A DNA stretch of 64,000 nt from Planococcus citri (GCF_950023065.1 NC_088678.1:28138580-28202579), one strand, 5' to 3'. Numbered from the stretch's first letter, positions 35,156 to 47,738 are shown. Notes: generated from the letters alone by a model not told the origin. Program-made: numbers and translations.

Positions 35156-37923
35156 TTAAAACTGCATACGATGAGGGTATTGATTATTCTTTAGACCGAA
35201 CATAGCTGATAGATAAGCGAGCAATGTTTTCTTGTCGGGATGTTTCTTGATAATATCTAAAACTTGTTGGTCTACGGTCTTTTGGAATTCTTTTCTTTCG
35301 GCGTTAGGCTGGTACGACTGTGAAAAAACAATACAACGTTAGAGATCGAGCCCAGATTGAAACATAATGCAATAATAATGAAAAGTCGTATTACTTTTTT
35401 CTTCGGAACGAAAATAGTCTTGTCTCCTTTCTTAACTTTCCTCTTTTCGACAACACGTTTGAAGAATTTATCGTTCATTTTTTCGGGCAATTTGACACCG
35501 CTTACGTCCAATTTCGTCTTGGTACCGATTACGTGACATGGTTGAACTCTACGTAAAGGTACACCGTTCAACAGGTAAGGTCCGGTTACCAATAATAAAC
35601 CGCTGCTCAAGGTCTTCAATAAAACAACACGTTTGCCTTTGTTGACTCCAGCTAATAAGATGAGCACGGTACCAGGGGTCAAACTTGAACGGAAATTTCT
35701 GGCGTGTAGCCGGTAAAGTCCACGAGCACGGTGAGCATTCGGTCTGTAAACAGAAAGCAAACGTTAGCGAAAAGTTCGAGACATACCGTCGCGTTTCTAG
35801 AATAAATCGAAGTAGAAAAGGATTCGATTTTCGAGTATTATAGCACTGATAGTTTTAAAAATCGTATTAGAAACTTCAGAGTTGATAAAGAGGTATTTTG
35901 TACCTTAAGGAGTGCCTCAAGCGATACGAATCGAACGAGGGCATAATAAAGGAGTCAATTTACGAGCGTTTATAAAGCGCTGAAATATTAAAATCATAAA
36001 TCAGAGACTCCTACTCGATACAGATTATTCCAAAAGTTGATCAAGTGTACCTTACTTTTGTGGCGTCGACAATATGAGATCATCGAAGGGCATAAATAAG
36101 CAAGACAGGGTCAATTTACGAGCGTTTATAAAGCGCTGAAATATTAAATTCATAAATCAGAGACTCCTACTCGATATAGATCATTCCAAAAGTTGATCAA
36201 GTGTACCTTACTTCGTGACTTCGACAATGTAAGATCATCGAAGGGCATAACTAAGCAAGACAGGGTCAATTTACGAGCGTTTATAAAGCGCTGAAATACT
36301 AGTTTTGTAGATCAGAGACTCCTACTCGATACAGATTATTCGGAAAGTTGATCAAGTGTACCTTACTTTTGTGGCTTCGACAATATAAGATCATCGAAGG
36401 GCATAAAAAAGCAAGACACGATCGATTTACGAGCGTTTATAAAGCGCTGAAATACTAGTTTTGTAGATCAGAGACTCCTACTCGATACAGATTATTCGGA
36501 AAGTTGATCAAGTGTACCTTACTTTTGTGGCTTCGACAATATAAGATCATCGAAGGGCATAAAAAAGCAAGACACGATCGATTTACGAGCGTTTATAAAG
36601 CGCTGAAATATTAAATTCATAAATCAGAGACTCCTACTCGATACAGATTATTCCAAAAGTTAATCAAGTGTACCTTACTTTTGTGGCTTCGACAATATGA
36701 GATCATCGAAGGGCATAAATAAGCAAGACTGGGTCAATTTACGAGCGTTTATAAAGCGCTGAAATACTAGATTCGTAGATCAGAGACTCCTACTCGATTC
36801 GAATTACTTCAAAGGTTCATAACATGTACCTTACTTTGTGACTTTGACAATATACGATCATCGAAGGGCATAAATAAGCAAGACAAAATCAATTTACGAG
36901 CGTTTATAAAGCGCTGAAATATTAAATTCATAGATCAGAGACTCCTACTCGATACAGATAACTCCAATGGTCGATTAAGTGTATCTTACTCTGTGACTTC
37001 GACAATACAACACCATCGAAGGGCATAAATAAGCAAGACAGGATCAATTTACGAGCGTTTTAAAAGCGCCGATATATTAAACACATATACCAGAGACTCC
37101 AGCTCGATCAAAAAACGTTACATAATGTGAAATGTATCGCTTAAAGCGTCTCTAATTGAACTTCTATCAACCGAGGGGATTTGCAAGCGATATAATTTAC
37201 GAACTGCTTTCAAGAAGCACAAATATAAATATCTGTGATCTACGACGAGCTCGAAATCAAAATTCCCAAATACTCACTTCTTGGTGCTGGGATAGTAGTT
37301 CTTTCTTCTGAGGTGGATTTTACGACTTTCACCGTTCTTTTCACCTTTAATCGGTTTCTCTACGATCGATGGTCTGGGTTTCTTCTTTTCCTGCGAAAAA
37401 CACATTAGATTAGTATCCAAACATTTCTACCACGTCCTCACCAATCAGACTTAAATTACAACAACACGTTAACTACGATCATAAAAACGAAAATGATGAA
37501 TTTGAAAATCTGTATGCGACAATATACATGTATAAAATATGCTACCAATATACACACCTGAAATCGCATTTAATGTAGGCTACTACTTAACAGTTATTCG
37601 ATTACCTTTCAGGAATAACTTGCGCGAATTAGCCATCAAATTTAGAAATAATTCTAGTAACATACCTTGATTTGTTTGCCTTGTTCTTTAAGCTTGGCTA
37701 CTTTGGCTAACTTCTTATTTTTCTCTTTATCGGCCTCAGCCTTGTTGATGAATCTCCATTTACCGCGGAAGAGGAAAGCTTGGAACTTGACTTTACCGTA
37801 AGCTAAGCTCTTGGATTTCTTAGCGTAGGACTTTTTTGGAGTGGCTGCTGGTTTCTTGACGGCTTCAGCAGCAGGTTTTTTAGGGGCAGCTACGGCCTTT
37901 TTACTCGTTTTTTGTTCCACCAT
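35156..37923 (-). CDS. RpL6: 60S ribosomal protein L6
   Basis: RpL6 (eL6) is a component of the large ribosomal subunit. Coding exons in transcription order: 37923-37666, 37390-37278, 35743-35395, 35317-35156 (882 nt, 293 aa; family ~240-290). The N-terminus is Lys/Ala-rich, with KFQAFLFRGKWRF at ~47-59. The linker contains NYYPSTKK. Exon 3 carries the eL6/KOW core: LTPGTVLILLAGVNKGKRVV, then LSSGLLLVTGPYLLNGVPLR, about residues 140-180. The end reads LSAMFGLKNNQYPHRMQF, as in other eL6 proteins. An acceptor sits directly before the ATG (TTATTAG|ATG), and a donor (GTAAGT) lies at 38012-38007, so a short 5' UTR exon near 38013-38085 is likely. It may contain a pyrimidine tract (CCTTTT). Intron 2 (35744-37277) holds a 155-bp tandem array. 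Confidence 0.95.
35905..37130 (-). repeat. 155-156-bp tandem array in RpL6 intron, eight copies
   Basis: The landmark TACGAGCGTTTATAAAGCGC recurs at 35961, 36117, 36272, 36428, 36584, 36740, 36895 and (diverged) 37050, giving spacings of 155 or 156 bp. Each unit keeps two inverted-repeat segments: AGCG..CGCT around TTTATAAAG, and CTTCGA..TCGAAG with a 13-base loop. It also keeps the blocks ATCATCGAAGGGCATAAATA and CAGAGACTCCTACTCGAT. On the RpL6 sense strand most units show ATATTTCAG and GTAAGG motifs about 80 nt apart, resembling an acceptor and a donor. It could be simple satellite DNA, a repeated intronic small RNA or repeated cryptic exons. Sequence alone does not decide. Confidence 0.9.
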
Positions 37924-38013
37924 CTAATAAACAAACGAAACACAGTAACGTATAGAAAATTGAACGAAGAAACGCGTACTGAAACAAGGAATCAAAAATT
38001 ATAAATACTTACT

Positions 38014-39048
38014 ATTAAATTGGAAGTTATTTAACAAGTATCTTAAAAATAAAACACTTCCAAAAGGACTTTTTCACATCGCTTCCATGACACGCCGCAA
38101 AAACTTACACACACACCACACATTTTGAATTACAGCAAGCGACTTTACAACCACATTATTTGGACATCGATGAATTTCACGATGAATTCGATCGATTGAC
38201 GTATGCCATTTCACCAAATTTCAGACTCAAAATTCAGATTTTTTATAGTGAAAAATGCAAAATACCTCAAAAAAGTATTGAATATTCAAACAAAATGGTT
38301 AATTAAATAACAAAATTAATAAAAATTTTACGAATTGCGATATTTTAATAAAATAAACTCGAAAAATAAAAAAAGTGTTTTTTCGATCAATTGTTTGGCA
38401 TCAGTGTTGTTTAAATGCAAACCAAAATTTGTTTCTCATTAATTCAACACTTTTTCAAAAAATGATTTTTTCTAAATTTTTAAGGCTTATAATTAATTAA
38501 AGAATATGTTTTCCAACATATTTATATAAATTCTTTTCAATTTGATGTTCATTACATGAAAAATTTGAATTTGAAAATCAATTTTGGTAATTAAAGATCG
38601 CACAGTGTTACCTCGCAGCCATATTCTTGGAAACAGAAACACACAATCAAAATATTTACAAAATTTTCATTGATATGAATCTGATAATGAAAAAAAACAA
38701 TCGTAAATCATTCAATTACATCATATTTAATCCTTTAATTAAATAATTAATTACTTTTGAAACTAAACCAGTACTTCGATTACGCAAATTTGAACTATAA
38801 TACGTTTGAAAATAATTAAATGTAAAAACCACCGCGATATTTTTATTGCGCAACTATGCCAGTCACACCTACACCAACCCTTCCTGACATCGACGTTATT
38901 CATTGGAAACAAACGAAAGTTTAACAGAGCATTGTAATTGACAATGAGTTAAACGCGTGAAGTTGTTTGAGTGAGAAAAAAAACATGATTATCGGATGAT
39001 TACCTTGAGCTTCAACAAATGTGAAACAGCTGCGTTTCGCAGACTGAA
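38014..39048. promoter_or_regulatory. Head-to-head intergenic region of RpL6 and TPCN1
   Basis: The RpL6 (minus) and TPCN1 (plus) start codons are 1.1 kb apart, so this interval should contain both promoters and 5' UTRs. A predicted RpL6 leader exon ends at 38013, followed downstream by GTAAGT on the minus strand. The middle is very AT-rich. No definite TATA or initiator element could be assigned. Confidence 0.45.
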
Positions 39049-42000
39049 ATGGCTACAGTAAATAAGTTCGGTGTGTTGGGTGATGGTTATCAACGTTTCA
39101 GTGACGACTTAATGATAAACCCAGTACACTCAGCTGATATCGGTACGTATCGAATTAAACCAATATGTATTGAATCATGATAACGTTTTATCATCGCAGC
39201 ATCCCGGATTCAGGGGTGTGGTGAATATAGTTTTAATTTCCTCATAAATGTCTCCTCATCGATCACGATTCTATTATTGTAAAAAATTTACAGAGGTACA
39301 GCTCGACCATGAAAGAGGTAATTCAACTTTCAACAACAGAAGAATTTCATCATTCCTTAATTCTAGTCATGTAGCAGATACAGAAATCGAACTAAACAAT
39401 CCCAACGAGTACGTCGAAGATGATTCGAATATGGAGATGATATATCACGAGGCAGCTATATTTTTAGAAGTAATTTGACGATAATTTTCCACTGATATGT
39501 TCAAAGTGTTGCTTTCCTTTTTTTTTACAAGTTCCTGTATTGATTTCAGGAAGGAAAAAATAATGAAAAATTTGATTCTCATCCTCACGAAAGTGAAGCA
39601 TTACCACCTTATTTATTAGTACATAACACATGGTACTACAGTTTAGATTTATTTACATCGATAGTATTATTAGCCTTAGCTCTTGGAGAAGATCCTGCAG
39701 TTCAGGCTTTCAAAGTAAGTCACCATCAACTATGCCTACTTTATGGCAGAAATACTTTATTAATCGATTATTTCCAGATGCCAGTATTTCTTCACGCGTT
39801 CATCGAATTAGTTGCATTAGTTATTATTGGAATCGAGTTAGGAATGAAATTAAGATGGATCGGTTGGTTGACTATTTTAAAACACAAAAGGACCATGATA
39901 AAGGTTGTTATTTGGATTTCTCTTTTTTTCGAATCAATTTTAAAAATCATTTCGGAGATTAATTTGGCTATTTTTTTCAGGGTGTTACATTGACAGTCAT
40001 GTTATTGGAAGTTTTCGTCGTATTATTCCGCCAAACAGCTCATTTCCGAGTGACGCGAGCATTAAGACCTATATTTCTAGTCGATACCCATCATCTTGGC
40101 GGAGTTCGACGTTTCATCAGACAAATCTTACAATCATTGCCTCCAATTATTGATATGTTAATGTTGATATTGTTTTTCGTGGCGTTATTTTCGATTTTGG
40201 GATTTTTCTTGTTTTGCACTAACAATCATAATTTCGCCACATTATACGACAGCTTCGTCAGTATGTTCGTATTGCTCACTACAGCAAAGTAAGTTTACCT
40301 CACTCAGATAATTCCTTTTTAATCTTTCCGAATTAAATCTATATCAATTTGCTATTTGCAGCTTTCCAGATGTCATGATGCCATCGTATGCAGAATCACG
40401 TTGGTTTTCGTTGTTTTTCATTTCCTACCTGTGCATTGTTTTATATCTTTTAATGAACTTGGTAAGTTTGGCGACACTTATTCCATCTCAGTCACGCGTG
40501 TCTCTGGTGTAAAAGAAAGAATCATAAATTTATTTTTTAATCCACCCGATGAAGCAATAGCGAGTAATTTTACATACGTGTTCGCCATAATATAGAGTAA
40601 TTTCATATGCGAAAACCCGACGACGTGGTTGAGAATTTACATGACAATGAAATATTTAACTCGAGGTGTAAAAATTATGAAAAAAAGTTGGCTTATCTGG
40701 TAAACAGTTTGACGTATAGCAGTCGCGGTATTTAAACCCATATACGTTTGGTTGACAGCTGAAAACAGGGCTACGTAAACTTGCGTTTGCCATCGTTGTC
40801 TATGTCTATTCTTAATTCGGGTTTGAACTAGATTCAATTATGCTCCAAGGTCGTCAATTATTTTTACTAAGGTTGTTGAACGCTTTGATTTCGATTGAGA
40901 GTTGAACTAATAGAAATTACATTGTGGGAATCTCATGTATGAAATTTTCTTTTCAGATGTTAGCCGTCGTTTATGAAACGTTCACTACTATAGAGAAGGA
41001 GAAAATGAAGAAATTGTATTTGCATAAACATAAAGGATGTAATTTAGCGTACGACTTGCTAGTATCGAAGAATAATGCTAAACAATTACGGTTTAAACTT
41101 TTCCAAGGATTGATGAGATATTTCGCGCCAAAAAAAAGTAATTTCTTGAAATCAATATGGAAAATTTTCAGCCCTGCCCTTTTTTTTGGGGACATTGATT
41201 TGTGAATTGATTAGATTCCAGTGTCTGGTCCCACCTCAAATCCATTTGTTTTTTGCTCCTAATTTAATTTCTGGATTTTAAAACATTTTTACTGTCATTT
41301 GAGATCTAATAGTAGATGGTTTTTTTTTGGCAGGTGATCGAGACGTGGTAATCATCTTTAAATATTTGAACTCCTGCAATACCGGAATTCTAACCAAAGA
41401 TGAATTTAATAAAATCTACGATGCTGTTATTCTTCGATGGGAACCTCAATACGCCAACATTCCTTGGTATCATTCGGCATGGATGCCTTTGCAGAACGTT
41501 TGTCAAATGGCCCATACCATTATATCGTTAAGATATTTCGAATATTTCTTCTGTAAGATTTGATCCTCCTCCCTCCTCAGTTCTCACACATTATCTTTTT
41601 AATTTTTCAACATAATTTATTATTTACAGACATAATAACTTTCATGAATGGTTTAACGATGGCGAACCGAGCACTTTATCAGTTCGATATTGAAAACCTG
41701 GATGACTCTGCGGTGGCTTTTAGTGCTTCTTGGGATACGGTGTTTTTCTCCATATGTAAATGAATTACTTTTCTGAACACTGGGTGCTTCGAAAATCAAT
41801 TTCAAGTCTTATCGAATCGATGTATTTTGTTTTTAGTATTTGGCATCGAAGTGGCTATGAAAATGTTGGGACTGGGAACCAAGCAGTTTTTCAACTCTGG
41901 ATGGAATACGTTCGACTTCATTGCAACTTTGTTACCGATACTCGGTTTATTCATATTGAATGTTTGGCCTCATAGTTATTACGTGGTATTATTCAGACCT

Positions 42001-43036
42001 CTGAAAATGTTCAGATTGTTCAAAATGAAAAAAAGATATCGAGATATCATCGGCACCGTTGCTCTGCTCTCACCTCTGATCAAATCTGCTTTCATTGTGA
42101 TGATCGTTGTGTATTATTTCTTTGCTATAATTGGCATGGAATTATTTGCACGTTACGATATGAGGGACTGTTGCAAGTTAGTATTGAAATAATATGATTT
42201 ACGAGGATACTGACGAAGGAACCTGCTCAGAGGTTCCCTCGTGAATCCAAATAGGTACATATTAATGATATTAATGCGATGTTTTTTTTGTGTGTGCAGA
42301 GGTACTGTAGTAGAAGACTTCTATCAGTATAAATTGACACCTAATGGGACAACATTGGGGTATTATTATTTAAACACGTTTTCCAATATTGCTGTAAGTG
42401 CGGTAACACTGTTCGAGTTGACTGTCGTCAATAATTGGTTCATTGTGATGAACGGATACGCGGCTGTGGTCCATCCAATTACTAGAATATATTTCATTAT
42501 GTTCTATTTATTCACCATGATTGTACTGACGATTGTCGTGGCTTCTATTTTGGAAGCGTTCAGATTCAGGATACAATATAAAAGACAGACGAGTAAAAGA
42601 GATGGTAAGTTGGCTCGTAAATCATCTGTACCTATTCTTGAAAGATCCCCCCCCCCCTCATTACTGATTTTTTTCTTCTAATTTCGTTAAAAGTTGTAAC
42701 AAAATTGATTGAAATCATTTCGGTTTACAGAGGAGAAAATGCTACACGAAGAAGTAGATTTGAAATGGGAAGAAATCATGAGTTGGATCCAAGATTTCCA
42801 ATTATTGGAGAAATTACGCCCCGAATTAGTCGTTGGGGTGAGTAACCTCATCTATCGTTTCAAATTCGCCGACTGCGCTAAATATAGCAGATTTTATAAC
42901 GTATTGGATTTTTTAGGGCACCACGACTTTCATAGGAAGTCGTCCTAGGAGCCGAGAAGTATTACAAAGTCGTATGTACAGAAATGAAATCGAAACCTGG
43001 CTGAGAGATGCTTCAGCGGCCAGAGAAGCCAATTAA
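39049..43036 (+). CDS. TPCN1: Two-pore channel 1 (endolysosomal cation channel)
   Basis: This is an endolysosomal voltage- and ligand-gated cation channel built of two six-helix repeats. Thirteen in-phase exons: 39049-39142, 39294-39469, 39550-39714, 39778-39903, 39981-40288, 40362-40461, 40957-41137, 41334-41552, 41630-41755, 41837-42176, 42300-42604, 42731-42837, 42917-43036 (788 aa; vertebrate TPC1 ~816). Repeat I has the S4-like RVTRALRPIFLVDTHHLGG and the pore segment LLTTANFPDVMMPSY (~285-298), which matches TPC1 essentially exactly. The inter-repeat linker has EF-hand-like helices. Repeat II has the S4-like VLFRPLKMFRLFKMKKRYR and the pore segment LTVVNNWFIVMNGY (~653-666). The C-terminus (FIGSRPRSREVLQSRMYRNE) is TPC1-type rather than TPC2. 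It is tail-to-tail with UTP15. Confidence 0.93.
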
Positions 43037-44028
43037 TTCAGGAGTGTTGATTATACCCGGAACAAAATTCCTCGTTTTATTCGTTTTTATACCAAAATGT
43101 TTTAATTTTTAAGGCATAAATACGTAGTCCACTGCATTTTTTTTGTAACGCTTATTAGTTGTTTGTACCAAAAGTTAGTTTTTAGTGTATGTGTCCTGAT
43201 ATGGCAGCTTTAATTTGTGTGTTTTTTGTGCGCTTGTTTTAATTATTTTTTTTCCACATATCACATTGCTTAGTTTTAATTTCGCGTACTTTTCCTATTT
43301 GCTTTTCCTGTTTTTTCCTTTTTTTAAAAAAAAAACTACGTGATCGATGTCAGTAATTTATTGTTTTTATTTGTAGTTGTTTCTGTTTCCTTTGTTTTGT
43401 TATTATTTTTAATAGCGTATATTTTATTATATTTTTTAAACTGTATTCGAGTGGTTTCCTTTTATTGTGATGTGCATAAAAAGTTTAAAAAAGATTTTGA
43501 ATCTGATGTTGTGATTTTAATTGTAACGACGAGATCACGTTTCAGCATTTTTTTCAACTCAATTCACGAACGTTGATGGTTTTCAAAAATCACATCTGAG
43601 GTTCTTTCGAAAAATATTTCAAAATATTAACAACAAAAGCGAACACTGAACAAAGATCATAATCATCTTTATTTTGTAACTGTTTATACTTGATTTGTTT
43701 CACAGAAAACAATAAAAAAAAACGCGAACTCAGATAAATCTGATTCTTACATTTGAGAAAATAAATAAACTAGTCATATCAAAACATTAATCGAATGTAT
43801 TATCTTTTCTTTAGAAAAATCAAATTCAATATTCGTGAATTACGCCGCATTTGAAAGCGACAAAGCTATAAAAATTGATTTAAAAATTCCTTATAAAGAA
43901 AAATCACAGTCTTAAGAATGAAATTCAGACACGATGACAAAATATTCTTAAAAATACGGTAACAACTTCCGAAGAGAATATTTACACGAATAAATAACGC
44001 AGTTGAAATGTATTCAAGTAAGATAATT
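43037..44028. other. Convergent 3' region of TPCN1 and UTP15
   Basis: This holds the 3' UTR of TPCN1 (candidate AATAAA at 43711-43716) and, from the other side, that of UTP15 (candidate minus-strand AATAAA at 43673-43668). If both are used, the transcripts overlap at their ends. It is T-rich and has no coding signal. Confidence 0.45.
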
Positions 44029-46126
44029 TCATTCGTTTTCAGTTTTTGCTTCAACTTTGATAGCTAGATCTTCAATAGGTGGCAATGAGATATTCGATGC
44101 GGCTAAAATCATCTCCAATGCTCCTTGTATCTTCAAAAAGTCTTCAGTTGCTTGAGTTTCTTTTCGTACAGTATCTTGTAACGTATTGAATAATTTTTTC
44201 ACTTCGGAAGAATATAAATCGATAATATCCCAATATGCGTCTAAAACAAATGACTTGAATTAGATACTCAGCGATGAAAGAAGGAATAAAAAGTGAAAAA
44301 TACCTACCTATGATGAGATCGGAGACTTCGATTAAAATTTTCATAAATCTTTCAACGCTGATGTATCGAATAATAAATCTTAAGATTTGAGCTAATTGTT
44401 TAGAATCTCGATTAGATATAGCTTGCTTTAAGCCCTTCCGCCTGAAACATATTTCCTGTCAGAAATGAACACAAGAATACGCTCCAATAATATGATAACT
44501 GACCTGATTAATTCATCGAATAAAGCTATAACAGTGGCAGGAGTTTTGTAAGCGACTGAAGAGACCATAACATGATCTAAAGCTCTCTTATACTCGAATT
44601 TTCTCAAACTGCTTTCATATTTGGGTAGCTTATCTTTACCCTTCATAGTAACAACGGTATCGATTAAATTACTATCCTTAGTAGACGTGTCACCAATGTA
44701 GCGATACGATACAGGTTTCTTTTGAGGTACGATGGCTTGTTCACCTCGTTTTTGTATAGTTATAAGACCGCTTACAGTTCCGGTGATCATAGTTTTATCA
44801 TCGAACTGCGAAAAAAATCGAATAGATTAATTAATTGGTCGGAAAATCGATCACGTACATATATCAAGTAATACTCACGCTATTGGCAATACTAAGAATA
44901 GGACTGGTATAACCCATGGTATGGATAACTCTATAAGTCACCATGTCTATAACTTTTACTCGATGATCTAATGAACCAGTCAAGAGTCGTTTTCCCTTCG
45001 TTGCCAAACACATACACGTTACTGTTTTATGGTATTGGGAACAAGTGGCCAACAATGTTCTGTTAAATGCATCCCATACTCGAACTTCTTTACCACCTTG
45101 AAACAATAATTCATAAAATTGCAGGTCAAATCTCTCCAATGATTATTATTAGAAAAGAAGACGCAAATTAATACCTGCTGTCACTAAAATACTTCCAGTA
45201 GGAAGGAACAGAGCACTTTCTACCGGAGCACCATGATCTAAAGTACATGCTACAGATTTATCTCGAATGTCGTACATTTTAATAGCACCGTCGTATCCAC
45301 CTGATACGACTACGCTGGGATTGACAGGAGAAACACAACCTGCTCTGATGTAATCCTGAAAAATTAACCCGAGTTAGATTCAAATACCAACGAATTGAGT
45401 GTTTTTATCAAAGCAAATTCGTGTTTACATTATGCTCTTTATACTTGACGACATGTTGTTCTGTGACTATATCCCACAGAATACACGATTTATCGTCTGA
45501 GAAACTGGCTATGTGATTATTATCACACGTAAAATACGTTCGATGAACTGGCCTGAAAGTAACACAATCTGATAAGTATCAACAAAATAAGTACCATAAT
45601 TTCAAGAATTATCCCAACTACTTACAATGTATGGCCTTTAAGTCTTCTGAGTAAGCTTCGGGTAGATACATCAAACAATCTAACCATAGAGTCTTCGCTT
45701 CCAGCGCATAATAATTTGCCATCTTGCCTAAAAGTTCCACCGAAGGCAGTTGCTTTGAATTTATTTAGATTTTTATACGGTTGTTTCGTAACTGGATTAT
45801 AAATTTGAACCTAAAATCGAATTTCGAAAGTAACATAACGTTTGACTCGGATAATTATTGATGCGTTTATGAGGAAACTTACTCTGGCGGACGAAGTTAC
45901 AGCAAAATTATAAGGCTCAACCGGTGAAAAATTCAGGTAATCGATAGGTCCGAATTCTTTTAAAAGAATTGGTTCCTGGAATAAATTTGAGTTAATTGAA
46001 AGTTTAAGCTAAGCTGAAATTATCAAATCATCAACTTACTCCAAGTTTTTTCCAGTACAAGCTTTCTTGCGATACTTGTTTAACTCGATCAAAAACTTTG
46101 GTATCAGTCTTCTTGAACGTAGTCAT
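44029..46126 (-). CDS. UTP15: UTP15, small-subunit processome WD40 protein
   Basis: UTP15 is a subunit of the t-UTP/UtpA complex of the small-subunit processome, acting in the nucleolus in pre-18S rRNA transcription and processing. Nine in-phase exons in transcription order: 46126-46040, 45975-45883, 45810-45626, 45552-45429, 45355-45175, 45096-44879, 44805-44504, 44441-44308, 44240-44029 (511 aa; human 518). The start has SQESLYWKKLG and EFGPIDYLNFSP. WD40 repeats fill residues ~35-310, e.g. ATFRQDGKLLCAGSED-like (here GGTFRQDGKLLCAGSEDS), SFSDDKSCILWDI, HKTVTCMCLATKGKRLLTGS. The C-terminal UTP15 domain (~355-500) includes FEYKRALDHVM and LAQILRFIIRYISVERF. It is divergent with RpL24, another ribosome gene. 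Confidence 0.93.
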
Positions 46127-46778
46127 CCTTTAAGAATTTTCCTTCCACCGCAGAGATGAAAATTTTAATCAGGATTTATCACATATCACGACAACGCCGA
46201 TTCGAATTATGGAGTAAATCGATTATAATTTTCTCAAAAGTTTAGCGAAATTCCACAATAAAAATTGCGAGAAATGATAAAAACTTTTCAAAAAATTCAT
46301 GTTGTTGTCGTAGCACATGTTTTAATCAGCAACCCCCCATCATCATATCACGAGCCAGGTGCTAACCACCAGGTGTAAATGGAGTCAATTTTGTTGTGCT
46401 TGATTCGAGACACCTATTTTGTTTAGTACATTTTTTGAAACAAAAAAAACAAGTTGAGATAAATATAATACATTTACGTATAATATTAATTATATTATCT
46501 AATTAAAAATGAAATAAATGTATCAAAATTTTCTTAATTAATTTTTCCTCGGAAAAAATTGAAAATCAAATCACAAATGAAAATGAAAACCTATGGAAAT
46601 GGATGACAGTACGAATAACAAATAAGACAACCTCATTCTCACTTGGCACAGTGAATATGTTGAGGAGGCCACCCTATCACTGACCAAAAGTTTGGTCTTC
46701 ATGTGGCGTGTTTCATTTTTGAAATCTAATTATTAGGAAAATTAATTAAAATATTTAATTTATCCACCTAATTTAATC
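46127..46778. promoter_or_regulatory. Bidirectional promoter region of UTP15 and RpL24
   Basis: The two start codons are 652 bp apart on opposite strands, both for ribosome-related genes. The interval must contain both 5' UTRs and core promoters. It is AT-rich, and no specific factor site or TOP start could be assigned with confidence. Confidence 0.5.
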
Positions 46779-47738
46779 ATGAAGTAAGTACTTCGTTGAG
46801 TAGTATATCGTATTCTTTTAGAAATAAGTATGTACTTCGAAAACCGTATCTATCTATACGGTTTTCCTTACGATGCTACATGTGTCAAATACCGCTGTTG
46901 AAAACGCCATTGACGTCTTATATTGGTTGTAATATTAATTCATGTGATATTTTCTCCTTGCAGGATCGGTTTATGCATTTACAGTGGGTACAAGATCTAC
47001 CCTGGTCATGGTAAAACCCTCGTCAAAGCTGACGGAAAAGTAAGCATTAATGATAACTCGAACAGCGACTGTTTGAAAAGTAGGCTATTTCAAATTTCAT
47101 GCTAAACATAATTTCAATTGTAGGTTTTCACTTTCTTGAACTCAAAATGTGAAAGAGCCCATCTTATGAAGAGAAACCCACGTAAAGTAACCTGGACCAT
47201 GTTATACAGGTATTGCCTTGACATTCCTTACTAATATTTTGTATTTGCGATATATTACGCCTATTTTCGAATAATTTTCCGCAGGCGTAAACATAAGAAG
47301 GGTCAGGAAGAAGAAACCTCAAAGAAACGTGTGCGACGTGTGAACAGAGGACAGAAAGCTATCGTCGGAGCTTCTTTGACCGAAATTTTGGCAATGCGAA
47401 ATGTTAAACCTGAAGTTCGTAAAGCTCAGAGGGAGCAAGCTATCAAGTAAGGGTGTTTTTCACGTATTAGAACGAGTAGGAATATCTAAGTGTACTTATC
47501 CGATACGTGTGTGTCGTAGGATCGCTAAAGAACAGAAAAAAGCTACGAAAGCGTCGAAGAAACCTCCTCCACCCCCACCGACGAAAGCTAAGGTACGTTT
47601 TTTAGTTGGTATTATGAAAGTATCATTATTGCATGAATTAATTTTACTGTTTATTGATTATAGGGTAAACAAAACAAAGTTAAAGCGTCCAAAATGCAAC
47701 AGAAAGCTGCTGCTCCTCGTGTCGGTGCTAAACGATAA
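46779..47738 (+). CDS. RpL24: 60S ribosomal protein L24
   Basis: RpL24 (eL24) is a large-subunit protein at the intersubunit face. Six in-phase exons: 46779-46783, 46964-47039, 47124-47209, 47285-47446, 47520-47592, 47664-47738 (477 nt, 158 aa; human 157). The first coding exon contributes only ATGAA, and the second completes MKIGLCIYSGYKIYPGHGKT. This small-exon start explains why a normal ORF search misses the gene. Characteristic segments are CERAHLMKRNPRKVTWTMLY (~39-58), RRKHKKGQ, IVGASLTEILAMRN and KPEVRKAQREQAIK. The Lys/Ala/Pro-rich tail ends APRVGAKR. A PPPPPP run in the tail (~131-136) looks lineage-specific. It is tail-to-tail with CHMP2A. Confidence 0.96.

Noticed and set aside
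35905..37130. Confident snoRNA calls for the 155-bp units
   Set aside because: Neither box C/D with a terminal stem nor a clear H/ACA hairpin-hinge-hairpin-tail could be fitted on the sense strand. The ncRNA idea is left as a hypothesis only.
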